From Streptomyces fildesensis (GTDB lineage Bacteria > Actinomycetota > Actinomycetes > Streptomycetales > Streptomycetaceae), in the NCBI RefSeq assembly GCF_016107395.1, contig NZ_JAAIKO010000028.1, positions 41,831 through 105,830 of the forward strand: a stretch of 64,000 nt of DNA. Direction: 5' to 3'. Shown in pieces: positions 1-9,016 of this stretch (positions are counted from its first letter, which is position 1; each line of letters starts with the position of its first letter). Made by a program: the position numbers and the translations under genes. The notes under the pieces are model-generated. The model ran no database searches. It saw nothing but the letters and a program-made list of their open reading frames with translations, and was not told the DNA's origin.

Positions 1-1200
1 GCAGCCGCGCAGCTGGGACGAGGAGGTCTCGCGGTAGACGTGGCGCAGCACGGGTGCCGCGCGGCCGATGGCGAGCCGGCCGGCGCCTTCGATGAGGACG
101 GCGAGGCCCTCGGCGTCGGCGCCGTCGCTCTGGACGAGTCTGCGCAGTCCGGCCAGCACCCGGCCGGTGTCCTCGTCGCCGCCGCGGCAGGCGAGCATGC
201 GGGCGGCGGAGATGCCGAGCGCGTCCTCGCGCTCCGACCAGGAGCGGGCCCGGTCCATGGCGTCGCTGCTGCGCATCCGCTCGAACGATTCGAGGGCGGC
301 TCTGACGACGAGGTCCACGGGACTGGCGGCGGCGGCCTCGATGAGGTCCAGGGCCTGCGGGTCCTGCCGGTCCGCGAGGTGGCGCAGCGCGGCGGCGCGG
401 GCGGCGGCGGGGCCGTCCTGGGCGGCGGCGACGAGCTCGGGACGGTCCTCGGGTCCGGCGACGGCGGCCAGGCAGCGGGCCGCGGGTTGATCGCGGTAGG
501 CGGCCGGGTACTGGGTAAGGCCCTCGTCAGCCCATTCGAGTACGGCGCGGACGCTCCAGCCGGGGGTCGGTCCCGTCGGGCGCAGCTGGCGTTGCCAGCG
601 GTCGAACGACACCTCTTCCAGTGCCTTGCGGACCCGGGCGGCGGTCGCGGGGTGCCGGGAGTCCTCGGCCCACAACTGCCACGGCCGGGGCTCGTACGCC
701 TCGCGCACGGCCGCGGCCAGCTCGGTATCGCCCTCGGCGGTCTCCGGGAAACGGGCGAGCAGGGCGGGCCCGAGGCCGCGCAGTCCCTGTTCGTCGTCAC
801 GGACGGCCAGCTCGTCCAGGGCCCACTCCCAGGTGCCGCCGGTGGCCGCGTAGCGCCGCAGCAGGCGCAGGGCGTCACCGCGCCCGTAGCCGGCGAGGTG
901 GCCGAGGACGGACAGCGCGAGACCGCAGCGGTGCTCGTCGGGGTCCAGGAGGTCGTCCGGATGGAAGAGGTGCTGTTCGATCCCGTCGAGCCCGGCTTCC
1001 AGTTCGGAGTACAGCCGCGCGTAATAGAGGGAGCGCGATTCCACCCGCCAGTCGAGGCGGGGGTCCCGCAGGACGCACTGCTCCAGAGCGGCGAGGGCAT
1101 CTGCCCGCTGCGCCGCCAGGGCATGCAGGGTCCCGTCTCCGCGTCCTCGCTGGAGGAGGCCGAGAAGGGTTCCACTGGGCGCTATGTCTGGGTCGAACAT
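1..1200 (-). CDS. HEAT-repeat-like protein, 3' end cut by window edge
   Basis: Reading leftward from ATG at 1200 gives 400 codons without a stop, and the gene runs off the left edge. The protein begins MFDPDIAPSG and is rich in Ala, Leu, Arg and Glu. From about residue 230 it shows repeated pairs of short helices of the A-A-L-R-x-L-A-D and A-A-L-E-S-F-E-R type, as in HEAT/Armadillo-like alpha solenoids. Such proteins usually act as protein-binding scaffolds. No catalytic motif is visible. It is divergent from the phosphatase gene starting at 1538, with a 337-bp spacer holding a perfect palindrome. Calling it coding rests on the uninterrupted frame, strong third-position GC bias and the sensible protein. 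The fold is recognised from pattern only, and the function is unknown. Confidence 0.7.
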   Translation of the reverse strand, partial: MFDPDIAPSGTLLGLLQRGRGDGTLHALAAQRADALAALEQCVLRDPRLDWRVESRSLYYARLYSELEAGLDGIEQHLFHPDDLLDPDEHRCGLALSVLGHLAGYGRGDALRLLRRYAATGGTWEWALDELAVRDDEQGLRGLGPALLARFPETAEGDTELAAAVREAYEPRPWQLWAEDSRHPATAARVRKALEEVSFDRWQRQLRPTGPTPGWSVRAVLEWADEGLTQYPAAYRDQPAARCLAAVAGPEDRPELVAAAQDGPAAARAAALRHLADRQDPQALDLIEAAAASPVDLVVRAALESFERMRSSDAMDRARSWSEREDALGISAARMLACRGGDEDTGRVLAGLRRLVQSDGADAEGLAVLIEGAGRLAIGRAAPVLRHVYRETSSSQLRGC

Positions 1201-1385
1201 GAGGTCAGCATCCGGTGCGGGGGGTTCCAAGGCAACGGGATTTCCGCTGCGGGTGCCCGGCATCCTTACCGGCCACCTGGCGTTTCAAGCCTGGCGGAGG
1301 GTGGGAATGTGTGGGGCCGGGGCGGGCCGCAGCCTACCGAGGTTTCCCCGCCCGTGTCGCTCCGGGCCGCCGGAGGCTCCGGAAG

Positions 1386-1407
1386 GCTTATGGCATATGC
1401 CATAAGC
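1386..1407. promoter_or_regulatory. Perfect 22-bp palindrome between divergent genes
   Basis: Each half reads GCTTATGGCAT and its reverse complement follows directly, with the centre at 1396/1397. It is AT-rich in a GC-rich spacer between the HEAT-repeat gene (start 1200) and the phosphatase gene (start 1538), so a dimeric repressor site is likely. The regulator is not evident nearby. Confidence 0.55.
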
Positions 1408-1537
1408 ACCACCGGATCGGGTATTGCCGAAACCCTTACGGGCCATCACGCCGTGTGCCACAGTCGTTACCGGCCCATCGTCTGCCTTGGCCGCTCAGCA
1501 CCGGTATCCGGTATCGGAGTCACCTTCGGAGAGCGTC

Positions 1538-3016
1538 ATGCCGTCCCATCTGCACGCGGATCACTCCGCCGCACCGTCGACCGACCCCGATGCGGTGGAC
1601 GCGCTGATCTCCCAGGCCCGCCGGCTGCGCAGCGAGGTCGACGCGGTACGCCGCGACACCGCCGCACCGGACGGTGCGGACCCCCGGGTCCGCTGGGAGC
1701 GCGCGCTGTGTGATCTCGCGGTGCACCAGCTCGACGATCTGGGCGAGCATCTGGGGCAGCTCCGCGAGGGTTTAGCGGACGACGGCAGTGCCGCGGCCCC
1801 GTTCGTCCCCAGTGACTTCGCCGATGCCCATCTCCCGTCCCCCGCCATCCCGGACCGTGTGCCGGATCACGCTCCCGGCCGGGCCGGCAGCGCCGAGTGG
1901 GACCTGCTGACGGACGAGGCGGAATGGTCCGACGAGCTGTACCGGATCTTCGGCCGCGACCCGGACGACGGTCCGCTGACACTGGACGAGCTCCCCTCCT
2001 GGCTCTTCGAGGAGGACCAGCAGGCGCTCACCTCGATGGTGACCGGCTGCCTGGTCGACGGCAGGCCCATCGACGGTGAGTTCCGCATCGTCCGCTCCGA
2101 CGGATCCACCCGGACGCTGCACATGGTGGGCGAGCCGGTGCTCGACGCTGACGGCGGCACCGCTTCGATGTGGGCCGTACTGCGGGACGTCAGTGAGCTG
2201 CGCCGCAGCCAGCTGACGCTGAGAGAGACCCGTGACTCTCTCCAGCGACAGCGGCAGCTCGCGCGGTCGGAGCACCGGCTGGCGGTTGAACTGCAGGAAG
2301 CCGTGCTCCCGCCGTGGCGCGGCTCCCTGCGGTTCCCGCAGGGCGGCGGGCCCACCACCATGGACCTGGCCGCCCACTACCTCCCTTCCGGTACCAGCGC
2401 CCTGATCGGCGGCGACTGGTACGACGCACTGCAGCTTCCCGACGGTGCGACACTGCTGACCGTCGGCGATCTCACCGGACACGGCGTGAGCGCCACCTCC
2501 GGCATGGCGATGATGCTCGGAGCGCTGCGCGGCATGGCGATGGCCGGGCTGGAGCCCGGACCGTTGCTGGGCAGGCTGAACCATCTGCTGGACACCTCGG
2601 CCCAGCCCACCCTCGGCAGCGCGCTGTGCTGCCGCTACGACCCCGCCGACCGCACCCTGTCCTGGGCCCAGGCCGGCCATCCCGCCCCACTGCTCTTCCG
2701 GGACGGGACGGGGCGCGCGCTGGATCCGCCCGAGGGCGTGCTCCTCGGAGCCACCTCCGACGCGCGGTACACCCAGGCCGCCGAGCCCCTCAACCCGGGC
2801 GACCTGCTGGTACTGCACACCGATGGACTCGTACCCCGCCGGACGTCGTTCCCGGCCGCGACGGAGCCGACGGACGGCGCACGACGGCTGCTCGCGATGG
2901 CGCCCCTGTTCACCCGGGCCCGCACCGCACAGGACTGCGTACGGCTGGTCGTCGAGGAGTTCGGTGCCCCCGAGCGCGAGGACGACGCCTGCGTGCTCGT
3001 CGCGAGAATCGGTTAG
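1538..3016 (+). CDS. PAS-domain PP2C (SpoIIE/RsbU-type) phosphatase
   Basis: This 492-residue protein probably dephosphorylates an anti-anti-sigma (STAS) protein in a partner-switching pathway. It has a helical N-terminus (1-85), a PAS/PAC-like sensor at about 119-224 and a coiled linker to 255. The SpoIIE-type PP2C domain follows, with metal-binding GGDWYD at 291-296, GDLTGHG at 310-316, AGHPAPLL near 379-386 and a terminal DDACVLV. ATG 1538 was preferred over an ATG at 1424 because GGAGAG lies at 1528-1533 and the added 38 residues look non-coding. Codon 79 (1772-1774) is TTA, so translation probably depends on the bldA leucyl-tRNA. No HATPase kinase or STAS gene is adjacent, so its partners lie elsewhere. 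Confidence 0.9.
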   Translation: MPSHLHADHSAAPSTDPDAVDALISQARRLRSEVDAVRRDTAAPDGADPRVRWERALCDLAVHQLDDLGEHLGQLREGLADDGSAAAPFVPSDFADAHLPSPAIPDRVPDHAPGRAGSAEWDLLTDEAEWSDELYRIFGRDPDDGPLTLDELPSWLFEEDQQALTSMVTGCLVDGRPIDGEFRIVRSDGSTRTLHMVGEPVLDADGGTASMWAVLRDVSELRRSQLTLRETRDSLQRQRQLARSEHRLAVELQEAVLPPWRGSLRFPQGGGPTTMDLAAHYLPSGTSALIGGDWYDALQLPDGATLLTVGDLTGHGVSATSGMAMMLGALRGMAMAGLEPGPLLGRLNHLLDTSAQPTLGSALCCRYDPADRTLSWAQAGHPAPLLFRDGTGRALDPPEGVLLGATSDARYTQAAEPLNPGDLLVLHTDGLVPRRTSFPAATEPTDGARRLLAMAPLFTRARTAQDCVRLVVEEFGAPEREDDACVLVARIG

Positions 3017-3083
3017 ACCAGATCGCCGTTGACCTGGTTGAATCTGCGGAGACGTTGGATCCGCCCTGGATCTGCCCGGCCGG

Positions 3084-4556
3084 TCAGACCTGCCGGGTGC
3101 TCCTGTTCTTCGGCAGCGGCGGCATCGCGGCCTCGATCTCCGACCGCAGATCCTGGATCGTCGTGTAGTCCGCGTACCGCCCGGTGAGCCGGTACATCTC
3201 CCGCAGCCGGTCCCATGTCCGGTGCGAGGACGTGCTGCCGATCGTCAGCAGTGCCATCCGCGCGTAACGGTCGGCCTGCTCCGGGTCGTTGGCGATGAAG
3301 CACGCCGAGGCCAGCGAGATGTAGTCGAAGATCTTCGACCGGTCCCGGCCGGACACCCGCAGTTCCAGCGCGTGCTTGGCGTGCATCTGCGCCTGGGCGG
3401 CGGCGGACGGGTCGTGCTCGGCCAGCGTGCGGTACGCCAGTGCCTGCATCCCGTGCAGGTCCGCCTCGTCGAACATCTGCATCCAACTCGGCGGCGGAAC
3501 ATCGCCCTTGTCCGAGACGAACAGGTCCTCGGCCTCCCCCAGCGTCCGCCGCATCGCCTGGCCGCGCCCCATGGACGCCTGGGCCCATGCCTCGATGGTG
3601 TGCAGCATGGCGCGGGTGCGGGGCAGGGCCTGCTCGCCCGATCCCGACTTCGCCAGCTTCATCAGATCGAGCGCGTCGTCCGGACGGCCGATGTGGACCA
3701 TCTGCCGGGCCGCGCGGGACAGCGCCTCGCCGGCCCGCGGCCGGTCGCCTCCCTCCCGCGCCGCGTGCGCGGCGATCACGAAGTACTTCTGCGCCGTGGG
3801 CTCCAGGCCCACGTCATGGGACATCCACCCGGCGAGCACGGCCAGATTGGCGGCCACACCCCACAGTCTGCGCTGCAGATGGTCCTGGTGGTGGTAGGCG
3901 AGCATGCCGCCCACCTCGTTGAGCTGGCCGACCACAGCCTTGCGTTGCAGCCCGCCGCCGCGGGCCGCGTCCCAGGCACGGAACACCTCGACCGAGCGCT
4001 CGAGAGCCTCGATCTCCTGGGAACCCACCGGAGCCGCCTCGTACCGGTCGTACGCGGCGGGTTCGGCGTGGAGTGGATTGTCGATGACCGGTGCATCGGC
4101 CACCAGGGCCGGGTCGGTGTGCAACCAGTCGTACATTGCGCTGCTGAGTGCTGAGCCAGCGGTGAGCGCGGCGCCCGCGCCCACCAGACCGCGTCGGTTG
4201 AGCATGAGGTCCATTCCCGTGAATTCGGTGAGGACCGCGGCTGTTCGTTCCGGTGGCCACGGCAGACCTTCTCCGGTCTGCTTCTTCCCCGCGTGCCGGT
4301 GCCGGTCGAACCCGAGATCCTCGATGGTCACGACACGGCCGAGCCGCTCGGTGAACAGAGCTGCCAGCACCTTCGGAACGGGTTCGCGCGGCGACTCACC
4401 GGTTTCGATCCAGCGGCGCACCCGCGAGGTGTCGGTCGCCAGCTGCGGGTGGCCCATGGCCGCCGCCTGCCGGTTGACCAACCGTGCGAGTTCGCCCTTG
4501 GACCAGCCGGTAAGGCCGAACAGGTCCGCAAGTCGGGTGTTGGCTTCTTTGCTCAC
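3084..4556 (-). CDS. NsdA/NsdB-family TPR regulator
   Basis: This 490-residue protein resembles the Streptomyces NsdA family (negative regulators of sporulation and antibiotic production in S. coelicolor). Residues 1-85 hold the family N-terminus, with GWSKGELARLVNRQA and DTSRVRRWIETGESPREPVP, an HTH-like segment. A hydrophobic LMLNRRGLVGAGAALTAG segment lies near 115-135. Residues 200-480 are tetratricopeptide-like helices. Length and layout fit the family (about 450-500 residues). It is transcribed away from the phosphotransferase gene across a 0.47-kb spacer. Whether it is the nsdA orthologue or a paralogue cannot be decided here, so no symbol is given. Confidence 0.8.
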   Translation of the reverse strand: MSKEANTRLADLFGLTGWSKGELARLVNRQAAAMGHPQLATDTSRVRRWIETGESPREPVPKVLAALFTERLGRVVTIEDLGFDRHRHAGKKQTGEGLPWPPERTAAVLTEFTGMDLMLNRRGLVGAGAALTAGSALSSAMYDWLHTDPALVADAPVIDNPLHAEPAAYDRYEAAPVGSQEIEALERSVEVFRAWDAARGGGLQRKAVVGQLNEVGGMLAYHHQDHLQRRLWGVAANLAVLAGWMSHDVGLEPTAQKYFVIAAHAAREGGDRPRAGEALSRAARQMVHIGRPDDALDLMKLAKSGSGEQALPRTRAMLHTIEAWAQASMGRGQAMRRTLGEAEDLFVSDKGDVPPPSWMQMFDEADLHGMQALAYRTLAEHDPSAAAQAQMHAKHALELRVSGRDRSKIFDYISLASACFIANDPEQADRYARMALLTIGSTSSHRTWDRLREMYRLTGRYADYTTIQDLRSEIEAAMPPLPKNRSTRQV

Positions 4557-5028
4557 GTCAAGCCCCCAGGTTCCTCGGCACGGTTGACACTAATCGCCTG
4601 ACAAAGGCCCCGCGAGTATTCGCCACGCTTCGCCAGGGTGCGCCAGATGGTCTGCCACCCGCGCCAGGGTGTGATGTAGGAACGCGCCACCCCGGCCCGG
4701 CACTAGCCGGCTCCCGGAAGGTCGTTCGAGTCACCCGTGAGCAGCCCTGAACTGCTCTCTTGTGGAGGGGACGACCGGCCCCGGGAGGGGCGTGCGGCGC
4801 GTGGACGGACCGGGCCGACCGGCCTGAACCCGCATTCCCCAGGGTGCGGGTCCGGACGCCGACACCGGTTCCGAACCGTCCACGCGCCGGCCGGACCACC
4901 GACGCCACCGACCGGCCACCACGTCGCGGCACCGCGACGCGGACACCGTCGGAGGCGGTACCGCACCGACGCAGCACCGCATCACTGTCATGAGCTCGCA
5001 GGCACACGAAGGGATCTGTTTCCCCCTC
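4557..5028. other. Long divergent intergenic region
   Basis: About 470 bp separate the NsdA-like gene from the phosphotransferase gene. No convincing coding frame is present. Near the NsdA-like start (4621-4670) the pentamer CGCCA and the longer CGCCAGGGTG recur several times, which could be regulator contact sites. Nothing else was recognised. Confidence 0.4.
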
Positions 5029-6117
5029 ATGTATTCAGCATCGTCCTCCGTGTCCGCTCCGCCCCGGTTGTCGCACCCCGCTGGTACGGACTCCTCCATG
5101 CGCACCCGTCCGCCGCTCACCGCCGCTCGGCGGGGCCTCCCGACGGGCACCTCCCATCCGCTCAGCGGGAGACTCGACTTGACCGGCCCCCAGGGCGCTC
5201 AGCTGCGGACGGCCATCGCCGCGGTTCAGCGGATATGCCCCGAGTTCAACCCTGTTCAGATGCTGCGCCGCAGCGGGCGCACCGCACTGCTCGTCGGTAC
5301 GTCGGGACGCAGTCCCGCGGTCGCCAAGTGTCTGCTGGACCAGTCCCCAGCGTGGGTCGAGCGGTTCCAGCACGAGATAGCGGCTTACCGGGCGTTCGTC
5401 CGCCACCGGCCGCCGGCCCGGGTCCCACGGCTGATCGCCGCGGATCCGGAGAGCTGTGTGCTGGTCCTGGAGCGAATGCCCGGACGGGTCGTGTCGGTAC
5501 AGCGCCATCCGACCGAGACCCCGCCCCGGTCCGATGTCCGTGCGGCCATCGGCGCGTTCGGCCGGATCAACCTGTGGCGGCCGCCGGCCGGTGTGTTCGA
5601 CGCGCCGATCGACTACCCGGCACGTATCTCGCGCTACCACGAGCTGGGGCTGCTCACCGACCGGGACATGGGTGACCTGCAGAAGCTGTTGCACGGACTC
5701 GCCCATGTGCAGGGGCAGTTCTGTCACGGCGACGCCCTGCTCTCCAATGTGCTGCTGTCCCCGGCCGGCCCGGTGCTGGTCGACTGGGAGCACGCCGGCT
5801 GGTACCTGCCGGGGTACGACCTGGCGGTGCTGTGGTCGGCGCTCGGCAACGACCCGGTGGCGCGCCGCCAGATCAGCCAGCTCGCCCAGAACCAGGGTCC
5901 CGCCTCCCGGGACGCCTTCCTGGTCAACCTGATGCTCGTCCTGACCCGCGAGATCCGTACCTACGAGACCGCCGTGCAGCGCACCATGCGCAGCGCCACC
6001 CCGCCCGCGCAGACCGTGCCCGGAGCGGGCGAGGAGCAGCGGCTGCTGCTGCGCCGGCTGCACGACGACTGCGGTCTGGCCCGGCGGGCGGTGCGTGCCG
6101 CCGTCGGCACGCGCTGA
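5029..6117 (+). CDS. Aminoglycoside phosphotransferase-fold protein
   Basis: This is a small-molecule kinase of the APH/choline-kinase fold. The catalytic loop CHGDALLSNVL is at about residues 231-241, and the metal-binding VDWEHAG follows near 250-256. A VLVLERMPGR segment resembles the hinge region. The N-terminal lobe is less typical, lacking a clear glycine-rich loop. ATG 5029 gives 362 residues. ATG 4990 and ATG 5098 are in the same frame and no start has an ideal ribosome site, so the start is uncertain. The protein is common in Streptomyces and need not confer resistance; the substrate is unknown. A T-tailed terminator at 6140-6160 follows directly. Confidence 0.75.
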   Translation: MYSASSSVSAPPRLSHPAGTDSSMRTRPPLTAARRGLPTGTSHPLSGRLDLTGPQGAQLRTAIAAVQRICPEFNPVQMLRRSGRTALLVGTSGRSPAVAKCLLDQSPAWVERFQHEIAAYRAFVRHRPPARVPRLIAADPESCVLVLERMPGRVVSVQRHPTETPPRSDVRAAIGAFGRINLWRPPAGVFDAPIDYPARISRYHELGLLTDRDMGDLQKLLHGLAHVQGQFCHGDALLSNVLLSPAGPVLVDWEHAGWYLPGYDLAVLWSALGNDPVARRQISQLAQNQGPASRDAFLVNLMLVLTREIRTYETAVQRTMRSATPPAQTVPGAGEEQRLLLRRLHDDCGLARRAVRAAVGTR

Positions 6118-6139
6118 GCCCCGCGCGGACCCGTCCCGC

Positions 6140-6160
6140 CCCCCGGATCACGGGGGTTTT
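6140..6160 (+). terminator. Intrinsic terminator with T tail
   Basis: CCCCCG (6140-6145) pairs with CGGGGG (6151-6156) across a five-base loop and is followed by TTTT. It lies 23 bp after the phosphotransferase stop codon. Confidence 0.8.
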
Positions 6161-6219
6161 CACCACCCGCCGGCACCCGCGTCACCGGTTCAGACCACTG
6201 ACGCGGGGCAGGCCAGCAC

Positions 6220-6249
6220 GCCCGTGCCGGGGAAACTCCCGGCACGGGC
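6220..6249 (+). terminator. Second hairpin, 12-bp stem
   Basis: GCCCGTGCCGGG (6220-6231) pairs perfectly with CCCGGCACGGGC (6238-6249) across GAAACT. It is a GC-rich terminator without a T tail, backing up the one at 6140 and insulating the amidase gene. Confidence 0.65.
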
Positions 6250-6355
6250 GTTTGACGTGCGCAAACAGTGCCCGATTGGGGCCTGTTGACGGATCGTCCG
6301 GGAGCCGATACCTCTGTGGAGCCGTTCGCCCCAGTACCGCTTCAAGGAGGCCGCA

Positions 6356-8344
6356 TTGCGAGAGTCCGCCGCCCGATCAGCGAGACACCGACGGAGCACA
6401 CTGCGTACGGTGACCGCGGCGGCCGCTGCCGCGGCACTGCTGCCCGTGCTCTCCACGGCCACATCCGCGAACGCCGCCCAGCCCGCCACCTCGTCGCTGC
6501 AGCGGGCGTTCAGCGACGCGGCCCAGCGCTACCAGGTGCCGGCGAGCGTCCTGCTCGGCGTGTCGTACATGGAATCGCGCTGGGACACCCATCAGGGGCT
6601 GCCCAGCGTCACCGCGGGCTACGGCCCGATGCACCTCACGGACGCCCGTACGGCGCTCACCGACTTCCCCCAGAAGGGTGACGGCGGTGACGACTCGCGC
6701 GGTGACGACTCCCGGCCGCTGACCGGCACCGGGCAGGCCGTTCCCGACGCCGACCTGTCGAAGCTGCCCGCCACCCTCACCACGCTGGAGCGGGCCGCGG
6801 GACTGACCGGCCTGCCGGCCCAGGACCTGCGCAAGGACCCGGCGGCCAATGTCGCCGGCGGCGCGGCCCTGATCGCCGCCGCCCAGAAGTCCCTGGGGCA
6901 GCCGCTGAGCGCCGACCCCGCGGACTGGTACGGCGCCGTCGCGCGCTTCTCGGGCGCCGACGACTCGGCGACCGCCGGCGCCTTCGCCGACGACGTCTAC
7001 GACGTGCTGCGGCAGGGCGAGTCCCGCACGACCGACGCCGGGCAGAACGTCACCCTGGCGGCGGCTCCGGGGATCGCCCCGGCCACCGCGCAGGCGGCGG
7101 CGCTGGGCCTGAAGCACGTCAACGACAGCGGGACGGAGTGCCCGCGCGGGGTGGGCTGCGAGTGGCTGCCCGCGCCCTACCAGGAGACGACTCCCGGGGA
7201 CTACGGCAACCACGACCTCGCCGACCGGCCCGCCAGCCAGAAGATCGACACCATCGTCATCCATGACACCGAGGGCAGCTGGGACACCGCGCTGAAGCTG
7301 GTGCAGGACCCGACGTATCTGGCCTGGCACTACACGGTCCGCTCGGCGGACGGCCACATCGACCAGCATCTGAGGACCAAGGACGTCGGCTGGCACGCGG
7401 GCAACTGGTACACCAACGCCAAGTCGATCGGCATCGAGCACGAGGGCTTCCTCATCGACCCGGGCACCTGGTACACGGAGTCGATGTACCGGACGTCCGC
7501 GCGGCTGGTGGCGTACCTGGCGAAGAAGTACGACATCCCGCTGAACCGCCAGCACATCCTCGGCCACGACACCGTGCCGGGACCGACCGGTGCGTACATC
7601 GGCGGGATGCACACCGACCCCGGGCCGTACTGGGACTGGGCGCACTACTTCCAGCTGATGGGCGCTCCGCTGCACGCCACGGCGGGTCCGGGCGGCGGCC
7701 TGGTCACCATCCGACCGGACTACGACGAGAACCGGCCGCTGTACACCGGCTGCGTCACGGCGGGCGACACCTGCCCGGCCCGCGGCTCCGAGGCGGTGCG
7801 GCTGCACACGGCGCCGAGCGAGGACGCGCCGCTGGTGAAGGACATCGGTCTGCACCCGACGGGTGACTCCACGACGGGCGTCAACGACGTCGGGGCGCGT
7901 GCCTCCACCGGTCAGCAGTACGCGGTCGCCGAGCGCCAGGGCGACTGGACGGCGGTGTGGTACCTCGGCCAGAAGGCCTGGTTCCACAACCCGCGGTCGC
8001 AGCCGACCGCCGTCAACGCCTGGGGCTGGACCGCCACCCCGAAGGCGGGCCTGGCCGACATCCCGGTCTACGGGCGCGCCTATCCCGAGGCGGCGGCGTT
8101 CCCTGCGGGTGTTCCCGTGCAGGCGATCGTGCCGATGCCGTACAAGCTCCTGGCGGGCCAGGAGTACGCGATCGGCAACCGGGTCCAGGGTGAGTACTAC
8201 TACTCGACGACCTTCGACACCGCCTCGCACCAGGTCGTGCGCGGCAAGCAGGTCTACTACGAGATCCAGTTCGGCCATCGGGTGGAGTACGTCAGGGCCG
8301 AGGACGTCACCGTCCTGCCGTCCCAGGTGGGCGCTCCGCGCTGA
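6356..8344 (+). CDS. Secreted N-acetylmuramoyl-L-alanine amidase with lysozyme-like N-terminus
   Basis: The 662-residue enzyme is predicted to cut peptidoglycan outside the membrane. It starts at TTG 6356, fixed by AAGGAGG at 6344-6350. Residues 1-40 form a signal peptide ending in TSANA. Residues 50-85 (YQVPASVLLGVSYMESRWD) resemble the catalytic-Glu region of lytic transglycosylases (Glu73). Residues about 297-440 are an Amidase_2/PGRP domain, with Zn-ligand candidates in IVIHDTEG and HILGHDTVPG and a typical WHY and VGWHAGNW core. The C-terminus (about 460-660) is SH3-like and may bind wall. It stands alone between terminators. Activity of the transglycosylase-like part is inference. Confidence 0.9.
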   Translation: MRESAARSARHRRSTLRTVTAAAAAAALLPVLSTATSANAAQPATSSLQRAFSDAAQRYQVPASVLLGVSYMESRWDTHQGLPSVTAGYGPMHLTDARTALTDFPQKGDGGDDSRGDDSRPLTGTGQAVPDADLSKLPATLTTLERAAGLTGLPAQDLRKDPAANVAGGAALIAAAQKSLGQPLSADPADWYGAVARFSGADDSATAGAFADDVYDVLRQGESRTTDAGQNVTLAAAPGIAPATAQAAALGLKHVNDSGTECPRGVGCEWLPAPYQETTPGDYGNHDLADRPASQKIDTIVIHDTEGSWDTALKLVQDPTYLAWHYTVRSADGHIDQHLRTKDVGWHAGNWYTNAKSIGIEHEGFLIDPGTWYTESMYRTSARLVAYLAKKYDIPLNRQHILGHDTVPGPTGAYIGGMHTDPGPYWDWAHYFQLMGAPLHATAGPGGGLVTIRPDYDENRPLYTGCVTAGDTCPARGSEAVRLHTAPSEDAPLVKDIGLHPTGDSTTGVNDVGARASTGQQYAVAERQGDWTAVWYLGQKAWFHNPRSQPTAVNAWGWTATPKAGLADIPVYGRAYPEAAAFPAGVPVQAIVPMPYKLLAGQEYAIGNRVQGEYYYSTTFDTASHQVVRGKQVYYEIQFGHRVEYVRAEDVTVLPSQVGAPR

Positions 8345-8352
8345 GCCGTTCT

Positions 8353-8423
8353 CCCACGGGCGGATGTTCGGCCGTGGGACGTGACAGGGGCGCCGCCGGA
8401 TCCCGGCGGCGCCCCTGTCACGT
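8353..8423. terminator. Tandem hairpins, second with 21-bp perfect stem
   Basis: A 7-bp stem (8353-8359 with 8372-8378) is followed by a perfect 21-bp stem, 8379-8399 with 8403-8423 and a three-base loop. It lies between convergent genes ending at 8344 and 8439 and serves as a two-way terminator. Confidence 0.85.
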
Positions 8424-8438
8424 GCGGTGTGCGTCCCG

Positions 8439-8939
8439 TCAGCCCTGCTGGAACATCTCCGCGGGCAGCGGCTTCAGCAGTTGGTACAGGTCGTCGGTGA
8501 TGGGGCGGTCCCAGGTGGCGATGGTGACCTGGACGCCGTCGCTGCGGTCGAACTGGGCGCAGGCGATCCGTGCTTCCGAGACCTTTATCCGCCGGACGAT
8601 GAGCAGGCCGTCGCCGTGCATCGCGGGGGTGTCCTCGGTGCTGACCACTTCCACCGGCTCCTCGTTGCCGAGGGCCACCATCAGCTGGGCCACCTCGAAG
8701 GGCACCTGGCCGTCCTCCAGCTCACGCGCCGGGGAGCCCTCGGGGAGATTGCCGATCAGCATGGCGGGACCGCGCCCGCCGAAGAGGTCGTAGCGCAGGA
8801 AGATGCCCTGGCAGCTGCCGTCGGGACCGGGCAGCAGCCCAGCGCCGAGAATGCCCGGCCAGTCCCCCGGGTCCATGGCCAGGACATCGAAGTCCGGCCC
8901 GGTGGGCGTGGCTGCGGTGCGGCGGCGGAGGAACGACAT
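8439..8939 (-). CDS. Conserved actinobacterial protein of unknown function
   Basis: The 166-residue protein starts MSFLRRRTAA at ATG 8939. A longer in-frame start at 9020 would overlap the neighbouring regulator and adds 27 Arg/Pro-rich residues that look non-coding. The protein is acidic and mixed alpha/beta, with conserved-looking stretches FDVLAMDPGDWPGILGAG and VTIATWDRPITDDLYQLL. There is no signal peptide, membrane segment or catalytic motif. I recognise it as a typical Streptomyces hypothetical but cannot name a function. Its 5' end lies 77 bp after the stop of the downstream-oriented LAL gene, so the two may share a transcript. Confidence 0.7.
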   Translation of the reverse strand: MSFLRRRTAATPTGPDFDVLAMDPGDWPGILGAGLLPGPDGSCQGIFLRYDLFGGRGPAMLIGNLPEGSPARELEDGQVPFEVAQLMVALGNEEPVEVVSTEDTPAMHGDGLLIVRRIKVSEARIACAQFDRSDGVQVTIATWDRPITDDLYQLLKPLPAEMFQQG

Positions 8940-9016
8940 ACGGCCATCGTACGTGGCCCGCGGCCCCTTGCGCGGCGCCGGGGGCCGTGGCCGCCGGACC
9001 TCTCGGCGGCCCGTCC

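Noticed and set aside
40..1713. A 557-codon plus-strand frame at the left edge
   Set aside because: It is the complement of the HEAT-repeat gene and crosses into the phosphatase gene; the minus-strand protein is far more natural.
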